A stretch of DNA of 64,000 nucleotides from contig JAAEAF010000221.1 of the NCBI GenBank assembly GCA_011037195.1, positions 344,012 through 408,011 on the forward strand. Reading direction: 5' to 3'. The notes below the pieces were generated by a model. That model saw nothing but the letters and a program-made list of their open reading frames with translations. It was not told the origin of the DNA and searched no databases. Of the stretch, positions 31,786 through 42,613 are shown piece after piece. Numbering within the stretch: the first letter of the stretch is position 1; each line of letters begins with the position of its first letter. This DNA is from Triatoma infestans (Eukaryota > Arthropoda > Insecta > Hemiptera > Reduviidae). A program made the translations under genes and the position numbers.

Positions 31786-31995
31786 CAAGTTGAAAAGTAG
31801 TGGGGATAATTTTTCCCCTTGGAGGACCCCTTGGATTGCCGCTATATTACCGGATAATAAGAAATTCTCTTCGATATTCATAGTTGCTTTATCATCGAAC
31901 TGATTAATGAATGAATGTGTTATAGCTAATATCGTTGGTGTATAGAATAATAAACACATAAATATCTGTATACTGATACTTTGGTTAGGCACCAA
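31720..31995 (-). pseudogene. LINE A reverse transcriptase, 5' piece
   Basis: The minus-strand frame includes G-V-L-Q-G-E-K-L-S-P-L-L-F-N-L, the conserved RT block before the catalytic Asp pair. The element's coding ends at 31786. Codons beyond this point belong to LINE B's 5' end. Confidence 0.8.
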
Positions 31996-32015
31996 ATTAC
32001 CACCAGAATTAATTT

Positions 32016-34219
32016 GGATTATGTGTGTTTGATAGAAAAAAAAATTGTATAAAGCACAAATTATTAAATTAAGAAGAAGATTAATTCCTTAGTTTTCCAA
32101 AAATCGGTAATGGCATTAAGCTGCAGTTAACCATGAATCAGAACAGAAGAGCCACAAGGATTCTGGAATAGAAGTAAGGAGATGATCCTCCCAATCGCAG
32201 ATCATCCTACGATTCTTTTCATAATTCAAATTCCTGGAAAACTCTTTAACATAGAAGCTCTATTGTAATATTTTTATTATAGTTGTTCCGCAATATCATA
32301 TGACTTTTTCCGTCGTTGCATACTTCTTTTCAGAATTCTGCTGAGTTTCTGATTTCCTTGCAACATCAGATACTGTTCATCAAGTTTCAAGTCTCACTTT
32401 TTCCAGTTGCTATAAGCTAACAGTATCAATGATTATAGAATCAACTATCAGTTCGTGTAATCAGTCACAGGGCAGAAAATGAAAGTCAATATCTTGAATA
32501 CAAATCTGGTAGACCAATAAAAAAGTTATCTAATGAAAAATATTTCATCGTAAATAAACTACCTATTAGTTTCGGTCAATATTTGGTAGCATAAAAAAAT
32601 AGCAGATTTATTGGCTGTTCACCAATTGGTAGTTATTAGAGAGAACAAGAGGTGTATAAAAAAAAAAAATCAAAATATACAGAGACCGATGTTATTGTTT
32701 TATTTTCTTATTTAATAAAATTTTTCCAAAACTTACAATAATTAGTCAAGAAATATAATATTTATAAATATTTACACAGTACACCTTCACAAGGCGTATT
32801 CATCACGATTTCTTATTGTAAAAAGTAGCTAAGTACAAATAACTAAAATAATTGCTATTTTCTTCATTTCTTTGCTTCATAACTAATGAACTAAACTGAA
32901 AATTAAAAAAACAAAAATTACGCAAAGTTGATGACAAATAATGTTGTTATTTCAACAAAAAACAAAGTTAGGTACAATATTTTTTTAACATATTTAAAGT
33001 CTGCTATATACGTGACTTTATATTTACAACAATATAATATTATTATTAAATAAATGGACGGTATTATATATAGGAAACAGATACATAAAATATTGTCATT
33101 TAATTTTGCAGTATTTACCATTATTGTCTGTAAATTATAACTATTTTTATGCAATAGTTAAATAACTTGGCTACAAAACTTAGATGATAGGTAAACATAC
33201 AAGAAAGCATAACCTATTCTTGTAAATCATATTTGTTTATATAAGATTTGTTCTAACAAGCACTTTCCTATTTAACCAATTGATTTATAATGACCATTTT
33301 ACATGTACGTCTATTATTAGGTTTTCTGTTTAATTTGAATTAAATCAATTAAAATTAAATTCATTAAATTTCTGCGGCCAATCAACTGATGGGACTTAAT
33401 GCGCATGTCCGCTTAGTTAGTAAATACGTTGAGTTCGATTTTGATTACTCTGATCGATTCTAGATCAGTTCAAAACTTATTGAACATCGTACAGTCACAA
33501 ATCAATCTGGAGCTTTGTTCCAACAAATCTTATACTATTTAGCAAATTTCTCAAAAAAACCTGATTTCCCACAAGTTGCCCATTAATTCACTGAACCATT
33601 CTTTAATAATTCCAACTTTATAAGACTCTTATTGTGTATCCAGCGTATGATAGAACAAACAGCTGACTGAAGAGAGATTATGTGATGCCATTTGTTTACA
33701 GTGCTATGGGCAATTATTCTTACACAATCACAATTAATTATGCAGTTAGCTTTTTGTTTTGCTTCATTACTTAGAATTTTAATAATAAAGTTCAAATTTT
33801 ATCATAAGCTGTGTGCGTATTTCCTTCTACAATAATGCTGCAGACATTGTGCTCATTTTGGGACATTAACGATGATGCACAGTGTTCGCCCTCAGTTTGA
33901 GAAAATGTTTTTTGTTTGTTTTCTGAGATTCTCAAAGAAAGGTTTATTCAAATAATTTCCCTGACTAATTCACTTGAATGCCTATTTAATGACAATTTCC
34001 CATTAACTGTATACTAATCAGTTGCTAAAGAGTATGCTCTATATATAAATTTTGTATTAATATGTCGATAATAAAATATATTTCTCCCAAACATGAAATG
34101 TTAACAAATGAGCGGGAAAAGTTTAGAGAATTATGGCGCCTTATAGCCGACACTTTGTGGCTAACTTATTAATAAATACCCAAAATGACAACAATACGAA
34201 GTGATGGACACACAACAAA
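32016..34219. other. Intergenic or 3' UTR region, no element recognised
   Basis: About 2.2 kb of AT-rich sequence without a convincing ORF or known repeat. Several TTTATT hexamers (minus-strand AATAAA), for example at about 33943 and 32702, could end the minus-strand gene whose stop is at 34220. Confidence 0.5.
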
Positions 34220-34385
34220 TCAATGTTTCCTATAATGTGAACCATGATGGGAAGGTGGCGATCTATGATGTCTGTTTGAATCTACTATGGCATAATGATC
34301 GCTATTTGTGGACACAGATCTGGCTGAATTCAGCGTTGATCCACCGGATACATAACCGCCACCTGGTTTGCCATTCAGCGAATAT
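34220..34385 (-). CDS. Terminal tail exon of the probable ZP protein
   Basis: Acceptor TGTTTACAG (minus). It encodes a tail of about 54 residues with G-G-G-Y-V-S-G-G-S-T-L-N-S and a His-rich end, terminating at TGA 34220-34222. Confidence 0.75.
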
Positions 34386-35675
34386 CTGTAAACAAACAGA
34401 AACATGAATCAAAAAATCAGTTGATTAGTTTGACATTGGACATATTTTTAATTTTATATTGGAACTTGATGGTTTTCTGGAGTTTGCTGATGGATGCTAA
34501 GACCTATTCGATGTCTCTCTTGAAAAAATGCATTGTCTAACGTCCTTACTGAAGCAATGAAAACAATTTGCTCCCAGCAAGTATGAAGGTATTTTCAATC
34601 TCATATTCTCCTACTTAGTGGTTGTATAGGTCGACTAAGAGGGTTATTTTCTGAATAGCTAGAGGAAGGTTGGAAGGAAAGGCTGTTTTGGCATCAAACT
34701 GTGTCTTCTAAAATTTCCCAAGGAATTAGATAGTTAGGAAAGTTTTGAAAACAATTTCTCCATAACGGATGGAAGGGGGGGGCAATGAATCCTAGCGTGA
34801 GACACTTGGAGCACTTTTCCCCTGGAACTGCAAGCGGATCATGGGGTTACTCAGTTCAATCTCAACAGTAGTTACCAGAATTACGAGATCGGAGCAAGGA
34901 ATGTTGGCAGTAATCACCTCACGAGGTAAATCTCTCCAAAAAAAAATCTCAGAAATGAGATGGAAGTGAAGACACTTTTGGCCAGCTAAGGGTAGAAGTG
35001 CTCTTGTTGTGGGAAGGCTCTTATGAGCTGTGATAAACATAAAACTAGTGTAGAGACTAGGCAAAAATTGACTTCGTTGGTTAATAGTCTCCCCTACAGG
35101 GCATTGTACATTCAGCAAGCCCTCAAAAAAGCTGGGGAGTGATTCCAATCGAGGACTGCGAAATTATCAATCATAAGCCTAGTTTACTCAGAGGATTTTG
35201 GAGAAGAACTTCGCTAGAACCTTTCCCAGACCATGAAATTTCTAAAAGAAAAATATATCTGGAAGAAGGGTTTAAATTGAATACGTGCTCATTTTAGCAC
35301 CAGCAGGAGGCATAGTAGACCATTCAAGGTGGCAGTATAAAAACCAGAAAAATAACAGCAATAGAGAATCACTGTTATATTTTGTTTTTCCCAACGTCTT
35401 GTATCATAACAAATCTATCAAATAAGGGAATTGAAAATATAAGTATAATCACCTAGATCCATACTGTGTTCCATGCCAACTTCTATACGGATCGTAATCT
35501 TCTATAATGGATGGTTCCTTCTCCACCACTTCAGTCCTGGCACATGAACACGTCATAGCTGAACATAGGAACACATTCACTATCAACATCAATAGGAACA
35601 GCAGACCTAATGCGATCGCCAGATACAGAAGCCAGCTGGGTCCCCATTTTGGATATTCTATCACTTCAGCCAGTT
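34220..35675 (-). CDS. C-terminal exons of a probable ZP-domain transmembrane protein
   Basis: Two minus-strand exons, 35675-35453 and 34385-34220, join in frame (split AG|A Arg codon, acceptor TTTACAG, donor TCTAG|GTGAT). The first encodes E-Y-P-K-W-G-P-S, a strongly hydrophobic membrane-spanning helix of about 23 residues, then a short Cys patch and E-K-E-P-S-I-I-E-D-Y-D-P-Y-R-S-W. The second encodes a Gly/Ser/His-rich cytoplasmic tail (Y-S-L-N-G-K-P-G-G-G-Y) and a TGA stop. The juxtamembrane and tail pattern resembles insect zona-pellucida-domain proteins that shape apical extracellular matrix and cuticle. The ZP domain itself would lie in upstream exons that I did not find. Family assignment is from pattern memory; the exon structure is directly supported. 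Confidence 0.7.
34386..35452 (-). other. Intron of the probable ZP gene
   Basis: 1067 nt. A 118-codon minus-strand frame (34792-35148) matches no family I know and has no splice sites that would join it in phase. Otherwise nothing is recognised. Confidence 0.5.
35453..35675 (-). CDS. Transmembrane exon of the probable ZP protein
   Basis: Acceptor TTGTTGCAG (plus-strand CTGCAACAA at 35676-35684). It enters with two bases completing a split codon and exits with AG|. It encodes the membrane helix and the acidic E-D-Y-D-P-Y motif. Confidence 0.75.
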
Positions 35676-35890
35676 CTGCAACAAAATGTTTTATGATCAA
35701 TAAAATGTTGATTAAAAAAGAATAGTTTCTGAAAGAAGTTTCAGAAAACTACTGGTGTAGTTTTTCACCAAATAATATATTATATATTACTGGGTATTAA
35801 AATAATAATAATAATATATATGTGATTGGGTCCGCAATACTGGATAACATGTTGGATTTTATCTGTCATAACAAGCCTCATTTTGTTGGA

Positions 35891-35925
35891 TCTGACCGGT
35901 TTCGGATTTTCATTCATCACCAGAG
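35891..35925 (-). ncRNA. Decayed hammerhead motif (ACCGGT family)
   Basis: The minus strand reads CTGGTGATGAATGAAAATCC then GAAACCGGTC. The GAAA box and palindrome are intact, and the first box is CTGG for CTGA. Confidence 0.5.
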
Positions 35926-36054
35926 TAAGGTTTGCAATCAATTCGTGTAGAGAGATGATTTCAACTATATGTTTACATCACAAACCACACTGGTGTAGTT
36001 AAAGTCATCTCTCTACACGAAGTGATTGCAAACCTTGTAGATTCTTGTAGGGGA

Positions 36055-36265
36055 TTACTGCACTGCGATCTGAAAGATCTACTGTCTAATGCACAGCCGG
36101 CCTCCAAGCATGTTCTCTAGCTACAGACAACACTGCCCATCACCTGACTGTCAGTTGTAGAGGCTGATAGGAAGAGAAAATCTAAGGGCAGCATACTGGA
36201 TTCGAACCCGGGACCTCCGCGTTGCTAGTCCAGCGCGCTACCACTGAGCTTATCCCTTCCCTCTC
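36055..36265 (-). mobile_element. tRNA-derived SINE, copy 3
   Basis: The minus strand has the A-box-like GCTCAGTGGTAGCGCGCTGG and B-box-like GGTCCCGGGTTCGAATCC, then a body with CCTATCAGCCTCTACAACTG, matching the other SINE copies. It sits inside the inverted-repeat hammerhead element. Confidence 0.8.
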
Positions 36266-36476
36266 CCTTGGCTTTCGCCAATTAACTAGGGACGGAGACC
36301 CTAGTTTGTATACTGTATTTGTCCTTGTCTGTAAAGTGTAGAGAGTATGTATTTTAAGTGTATTGTGTACTGTTCTGGTGAAGTGCATGGAGTACTGAGC
36401 TGTGGTAACCTGTCGTGTGGCTACTCCCCAAATAACTGCATGCAACAGATACCCCTTGCGGGCGATTGCAAACCTT

Positions 36477-36517
36477 ACTGTGACGAAGAATGAAAATCAA
36501 CCGAAACCGGTCAGAAC
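36477..36517 (+). ncRNA. Decayed hammerhead motif, right arm
   Basis: GTGACGA (C to G at the first position), AGAATGAAAATCAACC, GAAACCGGTC then AGAACC. Confidence 0.5.
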
Positions 36518-37390
36518 CAACAAAATGAAGCCTGCACTATGTTAGATTACAATTTTAAAGAAAATTGGTCAACGGAAGTGCCAATTAACAGAACAGGTTG
36601 TGTATATAAAAATAAAATCACTATTATTTGATACACTTTTACACAAAAAGCTGATTTTTGAGGAGTGTTTGGCCGTAGGTGAGAAGCGTGCCGCCCTCCA
36701 CACTCATTTATTCCTTATTCAAATATTTGACACTTATACGGTCCAGCTAAAAAAGAACTTATTCTAAGTTAACAGTTTTAAAAAAATGAATTATTAATTT
36801 TATTTCTTACATAATTATTAAATTGAAACTATTTTAATTATCGATTTTCATATTAAGAACTTGACAAAAAAGAGTATATACACGTAGTAAATATGTATGT
36901 AATAACCAAACAGGGAGGTTATACAGCAAATTCCGTTATAGAATGATTAATTAAGAAATGAAAATATGTGTGAATTTAGTTATGATACAATAGTATGTAC
37001 AGTTGTAAATGACAAATAAAAAGTTAAAAAAATATGTGAGCTGTATATAAATAATATAAGTAAAATTATGTGATATGTGAGTCCTTTGTATACCTATATC
37101 ATGGTCATTCACAATAATAGGTAGTGACATTGCTTTTAATGTAAACAATTTAGTGAGTTATATTGAATTAACTGTTAGATAATTAAACAGACTTTCATAT
37201 TTCTATAGAATACACAAACTAACAGACATAAACCAAACGAAAAAAAGGCAAAACAAATTAACCAAAAAATATCTGGTATGAAACAATCACACGTCTTTGT
37301 CTTAACTGCAGTTAATACAATTATACAATTGAAACAAATTTATTTGGATCGGAGAAAATTTGACCCAAATCTCAATATCTGGTATTTTAT

Positions 37391-37426
37391 CCGTGACCGG
37401 TTTCGGATTTTCATCCATTGTCAGAG
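37391..37426 (-). ncRNA. Near-intact hammerhead motif, left arm
   Basis: CTGACAA (one change from CTGANGA), TGGATGAAAATCC (stem II GGAT/ATCC with GAAA loop), GAAACCGGTC with the ACCGGT palindrome. Confidence 0.6.
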
Positions 37427-37549
37427 TAATTCACCAAGTTCGTGGAGGACCCTTATAACGCACATACATACATCAACAAACCAATGAGTTTCGAGTGTAA
37501 AAGAAACATTGCGTTGAAGTGAACTCTCTGCACGAACTTGGTGAATTTG

Positions 37550-37585
37550 CTCTGCCGATGGATGAAAATCCGAAACCGGTCAGGA
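37550..37585 (+). ncRNA. Near-intact hammerhead motif, right arm
   Basis: CTGCCGA (one change from CTGANGA), TGGATGAAAATCC, GAAACCGGTC then AGGAAT. Confidence 0.6.
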
Positions 37586-38097
37586 ATATAAGAAATATGC
37601 AAGCTAGACGAATGAAATACCAGATGTGATCCAGCATTGCGGACCCATCCAATATTCAACAGATCTCAATACTTGCTCCCTGGTGTAAGAGGAAGTGATA
37701 GATCCCCGTTAATGTTAGATGTGCAGTGTGAATGGCTACACACCCAAATCCATAATGATCTAGTAGATTACTATGGTACTTGCTTTCTGGCTGGTCAGTT
37801 TGTGTAATGACTACAGTTGTCTGTAAAATGTACAATGTGACTGCGTACGTATGTGTCAGTGATGAGATAAAGTTTGCCTACAGGTACCCATGCTAGCTAC
37901 CAAAATTGTAGTTGTACACATGAACTCTGCAGGATTTACTAGTACTGTGTGTGGAGCTTTCAGCGAGAGTCAGTTTAAGTGTTATTGCCTGTAGTCAGGC
38001 ACGCAAAGATCCCTGAAAGGAATACAAAGTTTAAGGAGAATATTTGACAAAGAACATAAAACAACAAAATCCTCCAAAGAACATAAAACAACAAAAT

Positions 38098-38145
38098 AGA
38101 CAAGCTCAAAGTTGGTACTCCGTTTAAGTAACACCATCATTGAGA
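38098..38145 (+). repeat. Dispersed repeat family D fragment
   Basis: CAAGCTCAAAGTTGGTACTCCGTTTAAGTAACACCATCA resembles 57066-57105. It lies 80 bp upstream of the intact hammerhead at 38225. Confidence 0.5.
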
Positions 38146-38224
38146 GCTTATTCCACACAAAGGTTACCGTCAAAATACGTCAACAACAATTGCAATGGCA
38201 GCCCCATTACTTTCAAGATGTAAC

Positions 38225-38267
38225 GACCCTGAAGAGGCTCACCGCAATGTGGGCGAAACGTCGGTTT
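38225..38267 (+). ncRNA. Intact hammerhead ribozyme motif
   Basis: Stem I 5' strand GACC (38225-38228), CTGAAGA (38229-38235), stem II GCTCAC / GTGGGC with one G-U pair and a CGCAAT loop, GAAA (38255-38258), CGTC with cleavage expected after C38262, then GGTT, which pairs with GACC. All universally conserved core bases are present. The short ACGT stem III suggests activity as a dimer or in tandem RNA. A decayed relative is at 16197-16262. Confidence 0.75.
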
Positions 38268-39051
38268 CTAGCGCAATCCACATATTTATAAACAAATGAT
38301 TTTCTTATAATTTAAAGATGATTACATAATGGCCTTATTACTCGATCATCATTCATGTGTATTAAAATTATGATACTAAGATCGCAAGTTCATTAGCCTG
38401 TAAATAAAAGTGCCATCACTGTTGTTACTCAATTTGTAAACAGAGTTCTCAATGGAGAAGTTTAGTTTGCAAAAAAGGGCGGAGCTCTCTCCAATAGCTA
38501 GTTGCACATATTATGATACCAGGGGTGAATAGTTTATAATCTTGCCTTCTTAACCCTGAACTACTGGGCAAACACCTCCCCCAAAATAGGGCAACATTTA
38601 ATTTTATAAACTGATATTATTTTATTATTAAAAAAAATTCACGATTCAATTTTAAATAAAAAAATTGCAAATATTATTCGATGTAAATTTGGAATGTACG
38701 AGGGGAACTTTCGTTTTAAAATTCATCAGACAATCGTGGGATATTTTTTTCCCCCTAATGAATTGGGAGATCTCAAAGCACCATTGTTCATCGCATCTGA
38801 AGGACCTTCAATATTAAAATAATTATTCTACACGTATCAGTTCAAGGATTAAATCGTATTAATAATGATAGGTTGCTGCAGATAAGAATAAATTTTATAT
38901 AAATTAAATCTTCCTAGTAAATATACTGAAATATGTATAAAGGTTTTGTAATAAAATAAAAAAATGAATTGTGTTTTGTAAAAAAATAAAACTTGGAATC
39001 TTAGTTTTTAACTATTAGTTAAAAAGCAGTGCGATATTTTTCAGTACACGG

Positions 39052-39064
39052 AATTTTCCCTGTT
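39052..39064 (+). repeat. Left target-site duplication of LINE D
   Basis: AATTTTCCCTGTT is repeated at 43857-43869 directly after the (AAAT)n tail of LINE D. Confidence 0.7.
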
Positions 39065-39408
39065 CAATTCGTAAATGAGTTCGTTTCTAGGGTGACAGAT
39101 TAAAATAGTTTAATTTAGAGGGCTCCCAAAAAATTGCAATTTCTTAGGGTTTAGGGAAGTTGTAATTAATTTTAGTAAGATTGTGCTGTTCGGGGGTTAA
39201 AGTAGGGATAGCAAAGAAAATTGCAGATTACTGGGGAAAATAAACAAATAGAAAAAAAAACAAAACAGAACAACATAACACAGCAGGATTGGGGATGGAA
39301 CAGCACAGTGGGGGCCTACCTCATGATAGAGGACCACCGGTTGACAGAAAAGATAAGTATTCGGAAGATAATATAAATGATAGTAATACTAGTAATAATA
39401 AGGTTCAT

Positions 39409-39425
39409 CATAATAATAATAATCA

Positions 39426-39493
<68 letters not shown>
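39409..39493 (+). repeat. AAT microsatellite in the 5' part of LINE D
   Basis: An almost uninterrupted (AAT)n of about 28 units, read as poly-Asn in one plus frame and followed by D-K-S-G-K-G-H-K-R. It may be an expanded repeat in or near ORF1. Confidence 0.85.
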
Positions 39494-39495
<2 letters not shown>

Positions 39496-40249
39496 TAAAT
39501 CCGGGAAAGGCCACAAGCGATCGCAGACTCGCGAGGATAAGAGTCTGAATATGCGCGCGGCGAAAGTGGTGAAAGGATAGTAAAGCGAATATTCATGATG
39601 CTATTAATGATAACTGGAATAATAATAAAGTATCTACCGGAACAGGCGGTGTGAACTTGACTGGATAAGCCTATGAACAAAGGTGGAATGTGGGCAACAT
39701 CCACCGAGTCACATTCGGTAAATGGATATATAAAGAAGACAACAGCTATTCAAAATCACATACAGGTATCGAAATTGAAAGGCCCAAAATGTGGGAAAAA
39801 ATTATTCAATTTAAAGCCTATTCCTACTGATATATCGACTGGTACCAGAATACAGGAGGAAAGAAAATGAGTGTAATCGGTGTAAAAGAGATTCGGCAGA
39901 CCCTTGGCTCTGTGAAGCACCCAGTCTGGAAGCGTTTTTGAAGTAATTCATTCAATGAGTAGGTAAGATTGGGATGGAATTACTTAATCATTGGAAGTAT
40001 TAACATCTCAATTTTCGGAAGGAAAAATTTCAAATAATTCTGGGTCAATTACATCAAAAGCAGAGGCTCAATTCGGAGAGGAAAGGCCCACAATAGACCT
40101 TACGGATTGGGGCTTGTAGATCCTATAAAAGAACAGAACAAAGAAGGGGTGATAAACCGTTTAAAAACTGATAAACAGAAGGACATCCCTAAGCATGTTT
40201 CAGATGTAGGGGGTTTTAGCAAGGTATCAACACGGTCAAATTGCCGTAA

Positions 40250-40900
40250 ATGATGAAAATTCTGCAAATAAATATAAGGTCGTACATAAGTAATCGAGAC
40301 AGTTTGGAAATGTTGTTGCGTGAGAGAGGAATTGATGTGGTCATCATACATGAGACATGGTTTAAACCAGGTATTGAATGTGAATTACAAAGATTTAACA
40401 TGGTGAGAGCAGATCGTGATGTGCCATGGGTATGGAGGATGCGCCATACTCGTACACAAGAGATTGCCTTTCGACCCAATAAGACTTTCCAATCCAAGTA
40501 GGGATCATATTATGTGTAGTAAAAATATTAATCAATTCAGCTATGACTACTCTTCTTGGAGCATACTGTAGAACAGGACATGGAACCAGGTGCAGGAATG
40601 GATACATCTTTTAGACCAGGTTTCAGGGCCCATTCTTTTGGGGTGACTTCAATGGACATCATGCTTTATGGGGTTGCAGAAGGGAAAACGCTGATAGGCG
40701 GACCTTGCTGGAGATCATGGATGTGGCCAATCTTTGTGTGCTCAATGATGGATCCCCGACAATGATTCCCAACCGGTTTCTCAGGCATAAGCGGTGGATT
40801 TAACGTTATGCTCACTACGCTTGATATCGGAACAAAATTGGGCGATAATATAGCTCATTCATTGGGTGAATGAGCGGAACCTGTGGGTTCCGATCATTTA
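40250..40900 (+). pseudogene. LINE D AP endonuclease, broken
   Basis: K-I-L-Q-I-N-I-R-S then G-I-D-V-V-I-I-H-E-T-W-F (catalytic Glu) at 40250-40370. The later part has stops. G-D-F-N-G-H-H is recognisable out of frame at about 40645-40665. Confidence 0.75.
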
Positions 40901-41251
40901 GGAATCATAATGAAGACGAGCTTCGTGTCGGGAGCAACTAACAGGGAGTCGGATTAGGCATCCGAGAGCCGGTGTTGGAATCTAAAAAGACTAATTGGGA
41001 AGATTAACGGTCGCTGATTGAAGCAGAAATTATAGATGCCACAGCGATTCATATAAGGTATTTATGAGGTTATTAAATTATACAGCACAAAAGTCTGTAC
41101 TTAGGTATGCACAATGGCTTTTTACAAAACCTAATCGTAGTACAAAACCTTGTGGGATGAAGAGAGTAATAGCGTTCGCAATGGCCTGGCAAAATTATAA
41201 AAACTCTCCAACTTTGGACAAGTTTGCCAACCGAAAGCGGAAATCAGCTGA

Positions 41252-42030
41252 ATGCCGCTTTTCTATAGATTAAAGAAAAGGAATAAATGGTACGAAATAT
41301 GTAACAGTCTGGATCGGAATTCGTCCTTAAAGACAATTTGGAGTAAAATGGTGATAACTTGGTGGCTGGAAGAATACAAAAAGCTTCCTCCATATCAGCA
41401 GGATTTCAAAAAACAACGTAGCACGTTGGATTATCTGTCAGCATTTGTCAATGAGGTGTATATAAACCTGACGGAAAATAAACATACATTGGCTGCCTAT
41501 GTGGATATACATAAAGCTTATGACAACGTAAATATCGCTATATTGAAAGATAAAATGGTGCAAATTGGAGTTCCGGATAGGGTTATTATAAATGTAATTA
41601 GAATGTTGCAAAGGAGGCTTTTAGTGATTAGCTGCGGCGATAAGGTTACGGGGCCTAGAACCATCGGACTTGGCCTGCCTCAAGGAGCTGTGCTAAATCC
41701 TATCCTTTTTAAAATATATGCATCAGACTTATGAGATAAACTCGGATCGGAAATTAGAACTCTCCACCAGTTTGCAGATGATATTACGATCTACACGGGA
41801 GAGCGGTCTGAAAAAAGGGTGTTATAAAAATGAAACGGGCAATGCTGAGACTCAATGAATGGTGTGGAGAGCTGGGTTTTCGGGTGTCTGCTAATAAAAG
41901 TGCTCTCACAATGTTCAGTAGGAAACGACATAATAGAATCCCGGAAATTATTCAGTTTGGCCCTTTTGAGATCTCTCATGTAAAGGTCTGTAAAGTGTTA
42001 GGACTTTCTATCGACCATACATTGAAATAG
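41252..42030 (+). pseudogene. LINE D reverse transcriptase, broken
   Basis: Y-Q-Q-D-F-K-K-Q-R-S-T-L-D, A-A-Y-V-D-I-H-K-A-Y-D-N-V (first catalytic Asp) at about 41500, G-L-P-Q-G-A-V-L-N-P-I-L-F at about 41670, F-A-D-D-I-T-I-Y (catalytic pair intact) at about 41770 after a stop, and V-L-G-L-S-I-D at about 42000. Confidence 0.85.
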
Positions 42031-42613
42031 TAGCTCCACATTGAGGAAATCGCAAAAAGGTGCGAGAAAAATATTAATATTTTTGTGGTATATAGCGCAT
42101 GTGACTTACAGGCGGGTCCAAAAATGCACTCCTTCTTTAACGGAACTTAATTTTGTCTAAGTTAGATTATGCTTGCGGTATTTACGGAGATACCTGTCAA
42201 TCAGCTTTGGCCAAGTTAGATAAAATTCAATACAATGTATTTGTTTGGGCGCTGTGAGATCCACACTCAATAGTATTGGAGTGATGTCACTACCACTAAG
42301 AAGATTCTTGTGTAGAAGGCTGATATTATCAATCAGCTGCCTCAAACGGGAGTCTCTAGGCCGGCAGAATTGGTCTCCTCATACAGGTTTTGGTATAAAA
42401 GGAAACAGCCGGTAAGTGTCAGAATGTTTGGATTTATTACTGACATGTATTCCAGATTTACTGCTTTGCACAGGATCCCGAGACGATTATTAACCTACAG
42501 TATGGCTTGTTCAGAGCCATATTATGTTTATTTGGAAATATATGACCAACTTAAAAACGAGTGGGGTGAGTGCATGGTTTGGGGGATCAATGCGGTGTTT
42601 AAGGAGCCAATCC

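Larger units (their letters stand above)
25083..32015 (-). mobile_element. LINE A, 5'-truncated in reverse transcriptase and split by LINE B
   Basis: A minus-strand LINE. Its 3' tail (TTTTTTATTTATTTATTT on the plus strand) is at about 25093-25112 and it runs up to about 32015, where it starts mid-RT. LINE B (26713-31785) interrupts it: removing LINE B and one copy of the 15-bp duplication rejoins L-S-P-L-L-F-N-L to F-S-H-D-I-I. The coding sequence has several stops. It abuts the 3' LTR of the gypsy element. Confidence 0.8.
35826..36545. mobile_element. Inverted-repeat hammerhead element interrupted by a SINE
   Basis: The left arm starts GGGTCCGCAATACTGGATAA and carries a minus-strand hammerhead-like block (35891-35925), then CAATCA[AC]TTCGTGTAGAGAGATGA. 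This is mirrored by TCATCTCTCTACACGAAGTGATTG (36008-36031) and, after the SINE, by a plus-strand hammerhead-like block (36477-36517). It is the same family as 12751-13850 and 37377-37660. Confidence 0.6.
37377..37660. mobile_element. Short inverted-repeat element with paired hammerhead motifs
   Basis: The left arm (ATCTGGTATTTTATCCGTGA, a minus-strand hammerhead block, AATTCACCAAGTTCGTG) is mirrored by the right arm (GCACGAACTTGGTGAATT, a plus-strand hammerhead block, AAATACCAGATGTGATCC), ending GCATTGCGGACCCATCC. It is a 284-bp compact member of the family without an ORF. Confidence 0.7.

Noticed and set aside
34792..35148. 118-codon minus-strand ORF as an extra exon of the membrane-protein gene
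   Set aside because: The flanking exons already join in phase, there are no suitable splice sites, and the composition is not like the neighbouring coding sequence.
36182..36445. 87-codon minus-strand ORF
   Set aside because: It overlaps the tRNA-derived SINE head, including the B-box sequence.
39316..39704. Poly-Leu, poly-Tyr and poly-Asn ORFs
   Set aside because: Translation artefacts of the AAT microsatellite.
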